Positions 45,176-56,565 of a stretch of DNA of 64,000 nucleotides are shown one piece after another. The stretch spans positions 90,673,371 through 90,737,370 of the forward strand of contig JAVGWX010000002.1 in assembly GCA_036924085.1 (NCBI GenBank). The letters run 5' to 3'. How positions within the stretch are numbered: the first letter of the stretch is position 1; the number at the start of each line of letters is the position of its first letter. The notes under the pieces were generated by a model. It ran no database searches. It was given only the letters and a program-made list of their open reading frames with translations, and was not told where the DNA came from. Both the position numbers and the translations under genes were made by a program. The DNA is from Ariolimax columbianus. Taxonomy: Eukaryota; Mollusca; Gastropoda; Stylommatophora; Arionidae.

Positions 45176-45749
45176 GCAGTTATTCATTCATTGATTTTTA
45201 TTGCTACTGTAATTAAAAAGAATTAAATTACATTTTTGCAACTAACTGTTGGAAATAATTAAGATAAGTCAATATTAGCGCAGAAAAATAGATGAATAGA
45301 GTTCTTTACATAAAAAAGTACGAACATCTCACTTCGTTGAAGAATTCTCCATGCATATGCATGATCCGTGGAGCTTTATGGAGCAGAAATATGGAATACA
45401 AACAAGAGATTGAAAGAGTATTTGGAGGCCGTTGAAATTATCGAAGGATGAACGCGACGAGCTGGACAGAAATGTAGTCGAATAAAATTGCTGCCAGAGA
45501 AAGTTGCCGAAATAAGACAGTTTCTGGCAGATTCTGAGTCGAAGATTTGCCTTGGCTTGACCACAATCTAAGACACGTTGTTCCAGTACAGGAAACTCTT
45601 GTGAAACACGGATAAGACAGACAAGATATAGGTCGACCAAGGACTACATTCATCACTCATGCCTACAGAGATGTGGCAAACACATTCTACAACAATATCG
45701 GAGATGCTACATATAACCGAAGACATTGGCGTGACATTTGTCAGGGGTG

Positions 45750-45872
45750 TGACATTATACAGGAGAGTGACATGATACAAGAGCATGACATGATACAGTG
45801 GTGTCACATGATACAAGAGCATGACATGATACAGTGGTGTCACATGATACAGGGGCATGACATGTTACATGG
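45750..45872. repeat. Short nested repeat, 15-48 bp units
   Basis: GACATGATACAAGAGCAT and GACATGATACAGTGGTGTCA alternate; about 8 GACATGATAC/CACATGATAC cores. Confidence 0.88.
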
Positions 45873-46068
45873 TCTCCAAAACTAGTCTATTAACTAGATA
45901 ACTGAAGACAAAAATTAAATTTCTTCGTCAATGTACGTGTCTATTACCATAGTCTATATCTTCAATGTCTTCCCCGACAACAGTGTATGTAACGAGAAAA
46001 CCTTTGCTTTCACCTTAAATAAAAATAATTAGATGAGGGACGCAATTAATTTATCTTAAAACTTAACT

Positions 46069-46800
46069 GAACGTTTTCATGCTGGTTTAGAAGACAATGC
46101 AGAGTTTGTAAATAACCAGTTTAATTTATATCTCCTTGCTTTAAAGGCTATGTGCATTCAATCTATTCTTAAATGCATTAATTGTCCCTGCCTCCACTAC
46201 CTCCTGTGGCAATGCATTCCAAGCATTCACCACTCTCATACTAAACAAATATTTCCTTATATATAATCTGGACCTTCCCTTAGTTAATTTGTTCTTGTAG
46301 GTGTTTGTATTTTGAAAACCTTGTTATAATATAATGTATCCGTTCCTTTGCTTAGCTTATAAACCTGTATTGTCACCTCGAATTCTTCTCTTTTCTAGAC
46401 ACTTGTAGGCCGGTGTTTCTGAGTCTTTCCCCATAACTGTGATTCTGAAATCCTACATTCAGCTTTGTCGTTCTTTTTTTGTATCCTTTCCATCATGTTT
46501 ATATCCCCTCAATGATAAGGACTATACACATGTACACATTACTTCAATCTAGGTCTAACTAATGCTTTATACAGTTTCACAATTACTTCCTTGCTACTAT
46601 GTAAAATTTTCTTTTAATCATACCAAACATTGCATTTGTCTTTTTCACTGCTACCTGGACTTGCTAACTCACTTTACCAGTATAATCTATTATAACCCCT
46701 AGGCCCCTTTCCTTTTCTATCATTCTAATATTCTATCATTCTAATATTCTATCATTCTAATATTCTATCATTCTAATATTTGCCCGTTGTTCTTCAAGTT
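46069..46800 (-). mobile_element. CR1-like LINE 3' fragment
   Basis: The reverse complement of the CR1 C-terminus and 3' UTR: AGAATAGATTGAATGCACAT, AATGCATTGCCACAGGAGG-type text (NALPQEVVEA), KYLFSMRVVNAW, and further up LTKPRxxYxIQV. The left end has AAACTTAACTGAACG and a TTCATGCTGGTTTAGAAG hairpin remnant. Ends in a four-copy TTCTATCATTCTAATA repeat at 46720-46780. Confidence 0.88.
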
Positions 46801-46816
46801 ACAATAAAAAGTCTAC

Positions 46817-46914
46817 CTTCAGAGCTGTGGTCTTGGCAACCTTCAACGACTGGCGAAGTTGAACTTCCAGCTTGGAGATCTCCTCCCAATGTATAGGCAA
46901 AGAGGAACGATAAT
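46817..46914 (-). CDS. Unknown-function gene, exon
   Basis: Acceptor TTGTCCCCTGATCAG, phase 1 in; donor CTGAAG|GTAGAC, phase 0 out. It encodes (D)YRSSLPIHWEEISKLEVQ and LRQSLKVAKTTALK, where the first D is completed by G from the previous exon. It is the only frame without a stop. Confidence 0.8.
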
Positions 46915-47604
46915 CTGATCAGGGGACAAAACCAAGAAATTATTATTTGAATGATTCTGTAAGTTTTTCATATAACAGTTTTCTATTCCCATCTTCCGGT
47001 GTGTTCGCTTATGCCGATTAAGGTCTAGAAGTGGTGGTACAATCTTCTTGCGTGGGCTTTCTGTGTACTAACTACTATTTTCGATTTACGCATTTAATGC
47101 AATCTACACATTTTTTTTACCCAATCAATCCAACTTGTTCTTGAGTTTCCTCTTCTTCTAAATTATGTCTGAATTATATTATAATTCGTCTGGCATGTAT
47201 AGATTTTATCATTTTTGCCCTGTGCCCAAATCATTTAAATATATGTGTATCAGGGGACAGTCACGAAATTGCATTGGGTCGAAATTTGTCTTCCTCCGCT
47301 AATGCACAAGGGAAATAACCATTAAATTGTTCAACACGCCAAATCATTCTTTCGAAATCTTTTTGTATGAAATTCAATCAATGGAAACGAAATGTTAGAA
47401 CACTGACATGCTAATGTCCCATTTATCCTCTGAGAGGCTATAAAAAAGATATTCATGTTTGTTAAACTGCACAGCAAAGAAAAATCTAAATCAAGAGTAC
47501 CAGTGAACTAAAGATAATGGTTACAGTGAGAATACAGACCAAACGGTACCATAAACTCACTTATCAGCACAAGATCACAAAGGGGTTTATAACGATTCAT
47601 GCAC

Positions 47605-47636
47605 ACACACACACATACACACACACACACACATTA
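47605..47636. repeat. (CA)n microsatellite
   Basis: CA units with two interruptions, at the left edge of the duplicated segment. Confidence 0.9.
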
Positions 47637-47637
47637 C

Positions 47638-48140
47638 GACGCGCCCTCAGGAGGAGGCCCTTCCATTGCACTTTAGTTGGTTTTGACCACTTCGCCTTAA
47701 CTATCAAAGGAAATGTTAGACGCATTCAAGCACTGGTTAACACGTCCTGATATCGCCTTAAAAAATGAAATTTTGGGGTGGAACAGGGCGTGCCTCTGCC
47801 AGTAGAATACAGAAATGCAAATTTTTAGCTGAAAAAAAGAAAAATAATCATTTATGGGAAAGATGTATGTATTGTGAAGAGAAATCGCAAGGCCAATGTG
47901 GACAACATCACATACACGCACTCTTACACAATTCTGACACGCGCACTCAGGGTGAGGCCCTTCCATTGCACTATAGTTGGGTTTGACAACAGAGATCCCC
48001 TTAACTATCATAGGTACATAAGGACGCACACATGCATTGAAGCACTGGTTAATGCGTCCTGATATCGCCGAAATAACTACGGTCCAGGGCGGAAAGCTGC
48101 ATACTTCTGTCAGTAGAATACCTAGAGGTAAACCTTTTAT
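47638..48140. repeat. Diverged direct duplication of about 200-300 bp
   Basis: 47640-47830 and 47940-48135 share GAGGCCCTTCCATTGCACT, TAGTTGG-TTTGAC, CCTTAACTATCA, AAGCACTGGTTAA, CGTCCTGATATCGCC, GCCAGTAGAATAC and so on in the same order. Divergence is moderate, so it is an old tandem duplication or two copies of one repeat. Confidence 0.85.
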
Positions 48141-48194
48141 CCACACATAAAAAATAACTTTCTTGTGCGGGGCGAAATAACAGGGCTGGAAGTA

Positions 48195-48480
48195 TCTCTC
48201 TACCAAGTGATGATTGTTTTTTATGCCTTCCTATCAAAACCCCAAAGCATCATAATCTTTACAGACTCATTATCTGCCCTTCAAATTCTGGAAGATGGTG
48301 ATCATTGTAATCCTGAACTTACCAAAATACCTCAGTATGAGTGGAGTGTGAAGTTGCAAAACAGTGTGAGTTCTAAGACAGACTGTTGACAACCGGGTCA
48401 GGCATACTGAGTAGTGACCCCAATGGTCGCGAGGTTGACGACCTCGGAAAGGAAAATCCTCAATTGAATGTGAGTGAAAG
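48195..48480 (+). mobile_element. LINE RNase H fragment
   Basis: Plus frame: SKPQSIIIFTDSLSALQILE, then DGDHCNPELTKI. FTDSLSALQ is the second catalytic-Asp motif of RNase H domains found in LINE ORF2s. The domain is truncated on both sides; TRLTTSERKIL-like text follows near 48430. Confidence 0.75.
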
Positions 48481-48844
48481 GCATGTATCAACATACTGGA
48501 CCTTCATTCGCCGATGAACTTCTATTGGTTTCATCCCTTCGCTACTTAAACAAAAATACATAACAGAGCACTGTTCCTTTTTGGTGTGTTTCAAAAATCA
48601 TCTTTTAACTGCAGTTATAAAGTCATGTTGTGCGTCTCTATTGTGCTGGCACGTACATGACAATCTTGACATCCTTAGCAACCATATTAACAAGTTATAA
48701 TAAAAGAACATGTTTTTTTTCATTTCTATCCCACTTTTAAAGTTTTCATTTGAAGACCCTTAAAGAATAAAACAGACACGTAAACAGCATTGTCTGAAAA
48801 AAGGACTTTCGCGACATCAAACATCAGTGATTGAGAAAAAAACA

Positions 48845-49025
48845 ATACTGAAGGGTATGGCACCTGGCGAATGTGGCAGAGGCAGACGGAGATGGATAAG
48901 GGACATTACAAAGGCTCTAGGGTTGGCAGTGACAAACGGGAAATAGTTGGCCATAGATGGGGAGTCTTAAATATCGGCTGTCATAATAGTGACGTACTGC
49001 AAAGGACATTATATGATGATGAGTA
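48845..49025 (+). mobile_element. LINE C-terminal scrap
   Basis: Plus text GMAPGECGRGRRRWIRDIT followed by KALGLAVTNGK, equivalent to the GRGRxRxRWxDNI segment that ends many LINE ORF2 proteins. Confidence 0.6.
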
Positions 49026-49074
49026 GGTGCAAGGTTAAACCTCGGTTATCAATACGTTGTAGGGGTTCAAGATG

Positions 49075-49400
49075 CTGAGCAGAGTATGAGCTGCAGTGGT
49101 CAGCGACTCATAGCTGACTGCTAGCGTCAGGGCTAGCGAACCAAATCTGCAAAGACCCTTCTACACCTCCAACATGCTGCAGCAGGGCAGACTGGCTAAG
49201 GAGAAGGGATCGAAGAGGGAATGCTAACCCGGTACTCAAAAAATGATTGCTAAAGTCGAATGTGTTGGACCGAAAGGTGCAAATATCGCAGTCAAGCTGT
49301 AAACTACGACACAACGCATTCCGTTCTCTGGACTACATTCTGCTACTTAAGCCCTTTCAGTGTTTGGTAGTGGAAGATTGAGAATGAACGAAGCCAAGCC
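49075..49400 (+). mobile_element. SINE-A, near full-length copy
   Basis: Runs from GATGCTGAGCAGAGTATGAG to GAACGAAGCCAAGCCA. It is collinear with the reverse complement of 52255-52600, so the two flank exon 49577-49766 and the purine/pyrimidine region in inverted orientation. Confidence 0.93.
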
Positions 49401-49576
49401 ATTACGTTGTAGTTGGCGCAGCTGTAAATTAGTACCTGTCTTATTTAAACAGATTGAAAGACAGCGTTGAAAGGAATCCACCATCTCACCTTAAACAGAG
49501 CTGATGCCATGTATAATGAAGTCTCTAACACTTCATCCCAAAACGACTATATATACCTTTAGTAGAAACAGTTTAC

Positions 49577-49766
49577 CGTTTTCTTCCAGAAAAGGGTGTA
49601 GTTTGTACAGAAGATGGTGCTGTTTGATGTTTGCGCTGATTTGGTTTAATGTTCTTTGTATGTTGAGCTCTGCTATTTCCACATGTCTCAAAGCCCTATC
49701 CCAGTCAGGCCTCGAAAACTGCTGGATTTTGTATGGCTGTTGGGTGGCAGTTGACAAATCGATGAC
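49577..49766 (-). CDS. Unknown-function gene, exon
   Basis: Acceptor CAATCTCTTGCAG, phase 0 in; donor GAAAACG|GTAAACTG, phase 1 out. Encodes VIDLSTATQQPYKIQQFSRP, DWDRALRHVEIAELNIQRTL, NQISANIKQHHLLYKLHPFL and EEN. This is the best-looking exon of the gene: 63 codons of unbiased, helix-prone text inside an area otherwise made of repeats. Confidence 0.85.
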
Positions 49767-49917
49767 CTGCAAGAGATTGTATGTGATGAGCGTGGGGAAA
49801 GGGTAGGGCAGCTAGAATGTATTGAGACCTACTATCTTCTTCTTATTGTTTTCATTCTTTTTACTTACATTTTCATTTTGTTCGTCTCCTTCATTTACTT
49901 CGTATTCTTAATTTACT

Positions 49918-50935
49918 TCGTTTTCTTAATTTTCTTCTTCTTCTTCTTCTTCTTCTTCTTCTTCTTCTTCTACTTCTTCTACTTCTTCTTCTTCTTCTTC
50001 GTCTTCTTCTTCTTCTTCTTCTTTTTCTTCTTCTACTTCATATTCAAAATATGCCTGTTCTTCTTCTTCGACTTCATTTTCTTCATCTTCATGTTCTTCT
50101 TCTCCTTTTCCATTTGCTTCTTCATTTTCTAACTTTCTTCTTCTTCTTCTTCTACTTTTTCTTTTCTTTTTCTTCTTCTTCTTCTTCTTCTTCTTCTTAT
50201 TCTTAGTCTTCGTGTTCTTCTTCTTCATTTTCATATTAATTTGCTTTGTCGTCTTTTATTTGTTCTTCTTCTTCATCCTCTTCTTGTTCTTCTTCTCCTT
50301 CATATTCAAATTATTCATTTTTTTCTTCTTTATTTTCTGAATCTTCATTTTCTTCATTCTCCTTCTTCTTTTTAATTTTCTTCTTCTCCTTTTTTATTTT
50401 TTCTTCTTCATCTTCTTCTTCTTCTTCAACTATAATTTCTTAGTTTTTTTAATTTTCTCGTTTTGTACTCCCTCCTCTTACATTTTCTCCATCTCCTTTG
50501 GTATATTCATTCTGTCTTATTTTCCTTTTCTTTTTCTTCTTTTTTTCCTTTTCTCCTTCCTTTTTATTTTGAATACTTTCTCTTATTCCCTTTCAACTTC
50601 TATCCTTATTTGTCTTCTTCTTCATCTTCATTTTCTTCTAGAATCTTCATGTTATTTTTATGTTTTTCTTGTACTTCTTCTTCTGTTTTCATTATCTATT
50701 TCCTTGTATATATATGTTCGTTTTTTTCCTTCTTATTCTTTTTCTCGTCATCTTCTATACATTAAAAAAATTGTTTTTAAATTTTCTTCCTCTTGTTCTT
50801 TCATCTTCTATACGTGCACTTGTGTTTCATTGTCAACTTCTTATTCTACTTCTCACTTCTTTACCTATAAGTTCTATATTTCTTTATCTTGTTATTTCGT
50901 ATATGGATTCCATCTTTTCCTGCATCATACTTGAG
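49918..50935. repeat. Long polypyrimidine region, (TTC)n core, about 1 kb
   Basis: Pure (TTC)n at 49930-49970, then TTC/CTT/TTTTC-rich sequence fading by 50930. In the minus gene's intron this is transcribed as a (GAA)-rich purine tract. Confidence 0.95.
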
Positions 50936-51339
50936 ACATCGTGTCTAGAGTTAGCAAACAAATACGAGAAACGATGGGATTAGAAACCTCCAAGTTTCAA
51001 GATTCACTTGGTCTCAATAGAGGAGAGGTCGGCGCCTAGTTCTTTTGGAGACGGACGATAAACTCGGAGGCCCCGTGTACAGGGTGTGCACCTAAAACAA
51101 TCCTTGGCAGTTAGATTATAAACAAAGTATAATATTAGCGACTGGCTTGGAAAATATTCGGAAAGGAAAAAATGTCTTCCTCAAATAGCGTACCATTTGA
51201 AGGTCTCAAGAAGTCAACGCCTCCACCAAGCACAGGACGCAATCACTTGTTTGTCTGTGCACTCAATTACAAAAATATACAACAGCAAAAATTGGCATGT
51301 ATACATCTTCTCCCCTATCCCAGCCCGGTTTCTTCTGGT

Positions 51340-51743
51340 TGAAAAGAAGAGAATAAGAAAAAGGAGAAGACGAAGTATAAGAGGAAAAAGAGAAAAAGAC
51401 GAAGAAGAGAAATTGGACACAGAAGAACAAGAAGATGAAGAGGAAGAAAAAGAAGACGATGAAGAAGAAAAATAAAATGAAGAAGAGAAGAGGAGGAGGG
51501 GGAGAAGAAGAAAAGGAAGAAGACAAAAGAGAAGAAAAAGAAAAAAATTAGAAGAAGAAAAAGAAGATGAAGAAAGAAGTAGAGTACGAAGAAGAAGAAC
51601 AGAAGAAGAGAAGGAGAAGAGGAAACGAAAGAAAAAACAAGAAGATGAAAAAGAAGTAGAAAAATAAGAAGAAGAAAAAGAGGAAGATGAAGAAAAAGAA
51701 GAACAAGAACAAGTAGAAGAAGAACCAGATGAAAGAAGAAGAA

Positions 51744-51802
<59 letters not shown>

Positions 51803-51818
51803 AGAAGAAGAAGAGGCC
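51340..51818. repeat. Long polypurine region, (GAA)n
   Basis: AG-rich throughout, with a pure (GAA)n at 51735-51815. Its right end is within 8 bases of the donor site at 51825/51826. In the minus transcript it is a (UUC)-rich tract starting just after the 5' splice site. Confidence 0.95.
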
Positions 51819-51825
51819 CACTCAC

Positions 51826-52003
51826 CAGAACACTTTTTGGGCGCCCGATTTGACTCCTGATTTGTTTCATGTAACTTGACATGAGGTGACTTGCTTGTTT
51901 AATTTTCTTGGCTTCCTGTGTGGCCAGAACTGAATCAAAACGAAACTGAACAAGCAGAATCTCCAAGGTTCCGTAACTACGGCTGAGCAGATAAAATTTA
52001 TCT
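51826..52003 (-). CDS. Unknown-function gene, exon
   Basis: Acceptor TTGTCGTTTCTTTCCCAG, one base completing a Lys codon (phase 2 in); donor GTTCTG|GTGAGTGG, phase 0 out. Encodes (K)DKFYLLSRSYGTLEILLVQ, FRFDSVLATQEAKKIKQASH and LMSSYMKQIRSQIGRPKSVL. The intron after it begins with the polypyrimidine tract. Confidence 0.83.
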
Positions 52004-52254
52004 CTGGGAAAGAAACGACAAGTTAAAAAAAAAAATGATAAATTTAGTCCGATTGCAAAAACTTCTGACAATGTTGAAGTGTTGCAGTCTTCACTGCAAG
52101 AGAAGAAACTCCAAGGTATGACTCTTCTTTTTCTTCTTCTTCTGTTGCACATTTAATTTTAAACTAACCGCCCGACAAGTTTCCGAGATGAGCTAGTGGC
52201 TGTCTGCAGCACCTTGTTAACTTGGTACAACTTTGAGTTTAGTTTTTAGTCATT

Positions 52255-52600
52255 TGGTTTGGCTTGGCTTCGTTCGTTCTCATTCTCCCGCTACCAAACC
52301 CTGAAAGGGCTTAAATAGCAGAATGTAGTCCAGAGAACGGAATGCGTTGTGTGGTAATTTACAGCTTGATTTAAGTTCAACACATCCGACCAGCAAGTAT
52401 TTTTTGAGTACCGGGTTAGTATTCCTTTTTCGATCCCGTCTCCTTAGCCAGTCTGCCCTGATGCAGTCTGTTATCCAGGATCACGGCGTGGAGTTGTAGA
52501 AGGGTCTTGGCAGCTCTGGTTCGCAGGCCCTGAAGCTAGCAGTTAGCTATGGGTCGCTGACCACTGCAGCTCATGCGCTGCTCAGCATCTTGATCCCGTG
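52255..52600 (-). mobile_element. SINE-A, near full-length copy
   Basis: From GGTTTGGCTTGGCTTCG to GCTGCTCAGCATCTTG. About 345 bases, the reference copy I used for the family. Confidence 0.93.
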
Positions 52601-52604
52601 TTGA

Positions 52605-52720
52605 GTTATTTGACCATTTGAGTCTTCCTGAACTTGCTAAATAGAGGGATGTTCTCAAAGACATGCTCTGCAGTGAGTTCACTGAGACAGCACGTGTACT
52701 GTATAAAGGTGATTGATGAT
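52605..52720 (-). mobile_element. LINE C-terminal Cys-rich scrap
   Basis: The minus strand reads YTCCLSELTAEHVFENIPLF and SKFRKTQM, resembling the CxxCxxxxxTxEHVLxxCPxF knuckle of LINE ORF2. It is fused to the SINE-A end. Confidence 0.5.
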
Positions 52721-53720
52721 AATGATATCCACAACCGCACTGGTTCCCCAATTGCCACCCACTTCAATGGCCTTGAGCACCGGGGTAAGGCTGACGTTAG
52801 TGTCTCTGACGATCGCCATCGATTCGCCTTAAGAATAGACTTATCTCCAGCATGGGTTGTCTCCAACCACATGGCATTAATATCGTCCATACCTTATCTT
52901 AAAACCTCATACTGGCCCCCATCTATTTGTCTTTCTTTGCCCCCATCCTCCTTTCTTCTATCAGTCCTCTCTTCCCCCTCCACTCTTATATTAATCAACT
53001 TTTACATTTTTTTTTCAATTTTGTTTCCCCATTATAGATATGTAGAACAATGTTTTGGTGGCCATATACTTGTTAATGTCCACGGTGTCGTTCACGAGAT
53101 GGACTGACTAAAAACCTAGACCCGCATTGCTACAGCGTTGCAAAAGAACTGAGATCATACAAAATATTTTTGGCTTCCTCGCATACGCCACATCTGCCGG
53201 ACGACAGCCTACTTTAGATACAGGCCTTCTGAGAAACAACTTTGGAACGTCACATTCTAAGGCTATCTAAATGAGGGAACTTTCATGTGTCAACTATCAG
53301 TGCAACTATAATAGCATGTTCGGGAAACAAAGATGGATAGTCAGTTGGTTTCTGGATAGGATTCTGTGAAAGGATCATTCTCAACAGTGATTTGTTTTGT
53401 TCTGTACCGTGGATTTGTTTTTATTTCTCTTTATGGAGCATGAATTGATTATAAACCTTGGCACAATATGACGTCCGTCTTTAAGTCCGCGGTGAAATGT
53501 GGCGTTTCTGTATCTGAGATGTATTTGTCGATATGAATGTCATCATGTTTGACATTAAATTGGTTGCATATTATTTTCAATGAAACTGTCAACGAGAAAG
53601 AAAAGAAGACCCAGGATGTTGAGAAGTGACAGTGAAAAAGTCTTGAGACAGGCAGAACCACTAATGATGGATAGACGTAGGTGAAACAGACAGTTCACAA
53701 TAACGTAGATGTTCTTGTTC
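52721..53720. other. No feature recognised
   Basis: Mixed sequence with T-rich runs. The 157-codon plus frame (52634-53107) starts inside a repeat and has no domain, so I do not call it. Confidence 0.4.
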
Positions 53721-53724
53721 ATCT

Positions 53725-54065
53725 TCTGCGTCGTTCGTTCTTAAACTCCTGCTACCAAGCCCTGAAAACGATTTTGAAAGTAGCAGGATGATGTCAACGA
53801 AATGCGTTGTGTCGTAGTTTACAACTTGACTGCGAAATTTGCCCATTTCGGTCCGACACATCCGACTTCAACAAATGTTGGTACCGGACTAGCCTTCTCT
53901 CTTCGACCCTTTCTCTTAAGCCAGTCTTCTCTGTTGTGGTCTGCTATCCAGGGTCATCACGTGGATGTGTAGAAGGGTCTTGGCAGCTCTAGTTCGCTGG
54001 CTCTGACGCTAAGCAGTCAGCTTCAGGTCGATGGCCGCTGCATCTCATGCACTGGTCAGTATCTT
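53725..54065 (-). mobile_element. SINE-A copy
   Basis: CGTTCGTTCTTAAACTCCTG, GAAATGCGTTGTGTCGTAGT, TTACAACTTGACTGCGA, CTTCTCTGTTGTGGTCTGCT, ATCCAGGGTCATCACGTGGA and TCTTGGCAGCTCTAGTTCG in order. Confidence 0.9.
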
Positions 54066-54221
54066 GCACCCAATTCAAATGTGATGCCCCATAAATTATT
54101 CTAGACTAAGAGGACTTAAAATACAAACAGATAACCATGACGTCATTGCTATCTCATTAACATTATTATCATTGTCTGCACTAACTAAATACGTTAACAA
54201 GCATCAACAAGGCAAACTCAC

Positions 54222-54352
54222 TTATAGTATCTCTCCATCCCTTCTAAATTATTGCTGATTCCTTCTAACGTGTCCATGGAATTCTGGTAGGTTTCCACGA
54301 AAGCCCGTACCATCGTTTTATCTTGGAAGGATAAACGACTAGCTATCTCTAT
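54222..54352 (-). CDS. Unknown-function gene, exon
   Basis: Acceptor GCTTCTTCACAG, phase 0 in; donor TACTATAA|GTGAGT, phase 2 out. Encodes IEIASRLSFQDKTMVRAFVE, TYQNSMDTLEGISNNLEGME and RYY(K). The other two frames hit stops at once. The upstream partner exon (phase 0 out) has not been found. Confidence 0.82.
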
Positions 54353-55045
54353 CTGTGAAGAAGCAGAAAGATCCCGGATATTGTTAACAATCATTTAATG
54401 AATTGTCTAGAGTTATTCATGTTTGTTACTCTAGCTAGTTAGCAAGTCAATGAAACCATTTTCTCCATCAACATTTTCACACCCTCAAACTCGTCCAAAC
54501 TCTTCCCAATCAATCCACCCCTCCCTACGTTCATCTCTTCCGCCACAATTTTGATTCTAGGAACCAAGATGATTACATGGGGGACACTCTCACAAGTGCT
54601 CCGTTTTCCGGCCAAGCGTAAACTTTTAGTCCAAGTAAGGCCATGATTTAGTGTTCTACGAAACTTTCCAGACAGGACTCACTTTCTCCTCTCTAATCTA
54701 TTCAATCCCAAAACTATCATCTTCTGTTCACTTGCATTTTCTCTCGACCTTCTGTCTCTTCATAATTCTGTAGAGTGTCCATAACTAACCTAATCTCGTC
54801 ATTACGGCGTCTTTCATCACCACAACACGTCCCGCCATTGCATCAACTGTTTCGTGTCCCCAGACTACTGCATGCCCCAAGCAGTAGATCCATGTGACAC
54901 CTTGTACACTAGAGTTGCTCAGAAAAAAGGCACACTCCTTTCTCAGCATACCTCTTTATATTTTAGAAGAATGCCCTGCCAGTCTGAACAATATCAAGGC
55001 GTGTGTCACCAAGCTGCTTTATCCTGCACTCATACTTTTCCAGCC
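54353..55045. other. Intronic sequence, nothing recognised
   Basis: No repeat identity, and no exon with matching phase was found here. Confidence 0.45.
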
Positions 55046-55046
55046 C

Positions 55047-56300
55047 ACCTTAACTTAACTTAACGTCTTTATACTGGCTTAGAAGACCCTGCAGAGTCTG
55101 TATACAACCAGTTTCATTTACATCACCTTGTTTTAAAAGCTATGCGCATTCAATTTATTATTAAATGCATTAACTGTCCCCGCGTCCACTACCTCCCGTG
55201 GTAATGCAGTCGAAGCATTCACCACTCTCTGACTAAAAAAATATTTCCTAATATCTCATCTGGACCTATCTTCAGTTAATTTGTAGCTATGCCCTCTTGT
55301 TCTTGTAAGTGGTTATATTTTGAAGAACGTCTAACTGATCCTTTCCTTTGATTATCTTATAAACCTGTATTGTTACCTTGAATTCTTCTCTTTTGACACT
55401 GTAGGCGTGTTTTTCTCAGTCTTCTCTCATAACTTCGGAATCCCACTTTCAGTTTTGTCGCTCTTTTTCCAGCATATTTATATCGCTTCTATAATAGGGA
55501 CTCCACACCTGTATACAGTACTCCAATCTAGGTCTAACTAATGCTTTATTATACAGTTTGACTATCACTTTCTTGCTCCTATGTTTAATATTTCTTTTTA
55601 TCATACCTAACATTGGATTTTCCTTTTTCACTGCTACTTGAACTTGCTCACTCACCTTACCTGTATGGTTTATTATAACCCCTAGGTCCCTGTCCTTATA
55701 TATTTCTAATATTTTTCTCTCCAATTCTGTAATTATGTTCCATATTAGATCTACCCATGTGGATGACTGTACATTTATTTACATTAAACTCTATTTGCCA
55801 GCTTACAGACCCCTCTCGAATTTTATCTAATTCCGACCTCAATATATCCACTTCCGCTTTAGATGAGACACTACTGCATAGTTTTGTGTCATCTGCAAAT
55901 TCTGCGATCATGGATCCCATATCAATGTCTAAATCATTTATATATATCAAGAACAAAATTGGTCCCAAAACCGAGCCCTGTGGCACACCACTTTTCACTT
56001 CACACCACTCAGAGTACTCCTTATTTATGCCCACCCTCTACCTTCTTCCCGTTAACCAATTTTCAATCCATTTTGCAACTTCACCACCTATTCCATGTGA
56101 TTTAACTTTCGAAATAATCTTTGATGAGGTACTCTATCAAAGGCCTTTGCAAAGTCTAGATAAATAACATCCACTGGCTTCCCTTTATCTATCATTTTAG
56201 AAACCTCCTCTATGAATTCTAATAGATTTGTTAAGCATGATCTCCCTCTAGTAAACCCATGCTGACTATGTTGTCCTATTCCCTGACCATTTTCTCATTC
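55047..56300 (-). mobile_element. CR1-like LINE, RT domain to 3' end (best copy)
   Basis: On the minus strand, from the 5' side: [20 protein letters not shown], then [17 protein letters not shown] (about 56110-56170), GVPQGSVLGPILFLIYINDL (about 55935-55990), IAEFADDTKLCSSVS (catalytic FADD about 55870-55910), NKCTVIHMG, KDRDLGVIINHTGKVSEQVQ, KLYNKALVRPRLEYCIQVWS and PYYRSDINMLE. It ends in the 3' UTR with AGACTCTGCAGGGTCT and a (TTAAG)n tail at 55047-55060. Disrupted by frameshifts. Confidence 0.95.
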
Positions 56301-56344
56301 ATTGGTTCAGATTGCTGAGCGAATGTATAAGGAACAAAACATTT

Positions 56345-56565
56345 ATCGTTGCGTTAGTCTTAGTCGACATGTACTTCTACAGGGTTGAATGCTCATGTGC
56401 AGGTCTCAGCTTTAGCATGTTATGAATATAGTCGAGAGGAGGATATCCTGTTTAGCGGGCTAGGCTCGAGCAGGTCATTACTCCGCCAGCAAGTGCCGAG
56501 GAGGGTGGTTAACCGGTGTGCAAGTCCGTCTGAATAAACTCAAACACTTGAGCAAAGTCGGCCCG
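56345..56565 (+). mobile_element. SINE-B, truncated
   Basis: CTTAGTCGACATGTACTTCT, TTTAGCGGGCTAGGCTCGAG and GTGGTTAACCGGTGTGCAAG. It breaks off at GTCGGCCCGGAA where LINE sequence starts. Confidence 0.88.

Noticed and set aside
51214..52152. 312-codon minus frame rich in Ser/Leu
   Set aside because: Most is translated (TTC)n. Only the part at 51826-52003 is coding, and it is bounded by splice sites.
52634..53107. 157-codon plus frame
   Set aside because: Begins in a LINE/SINE junction, has no domain and no splice support.
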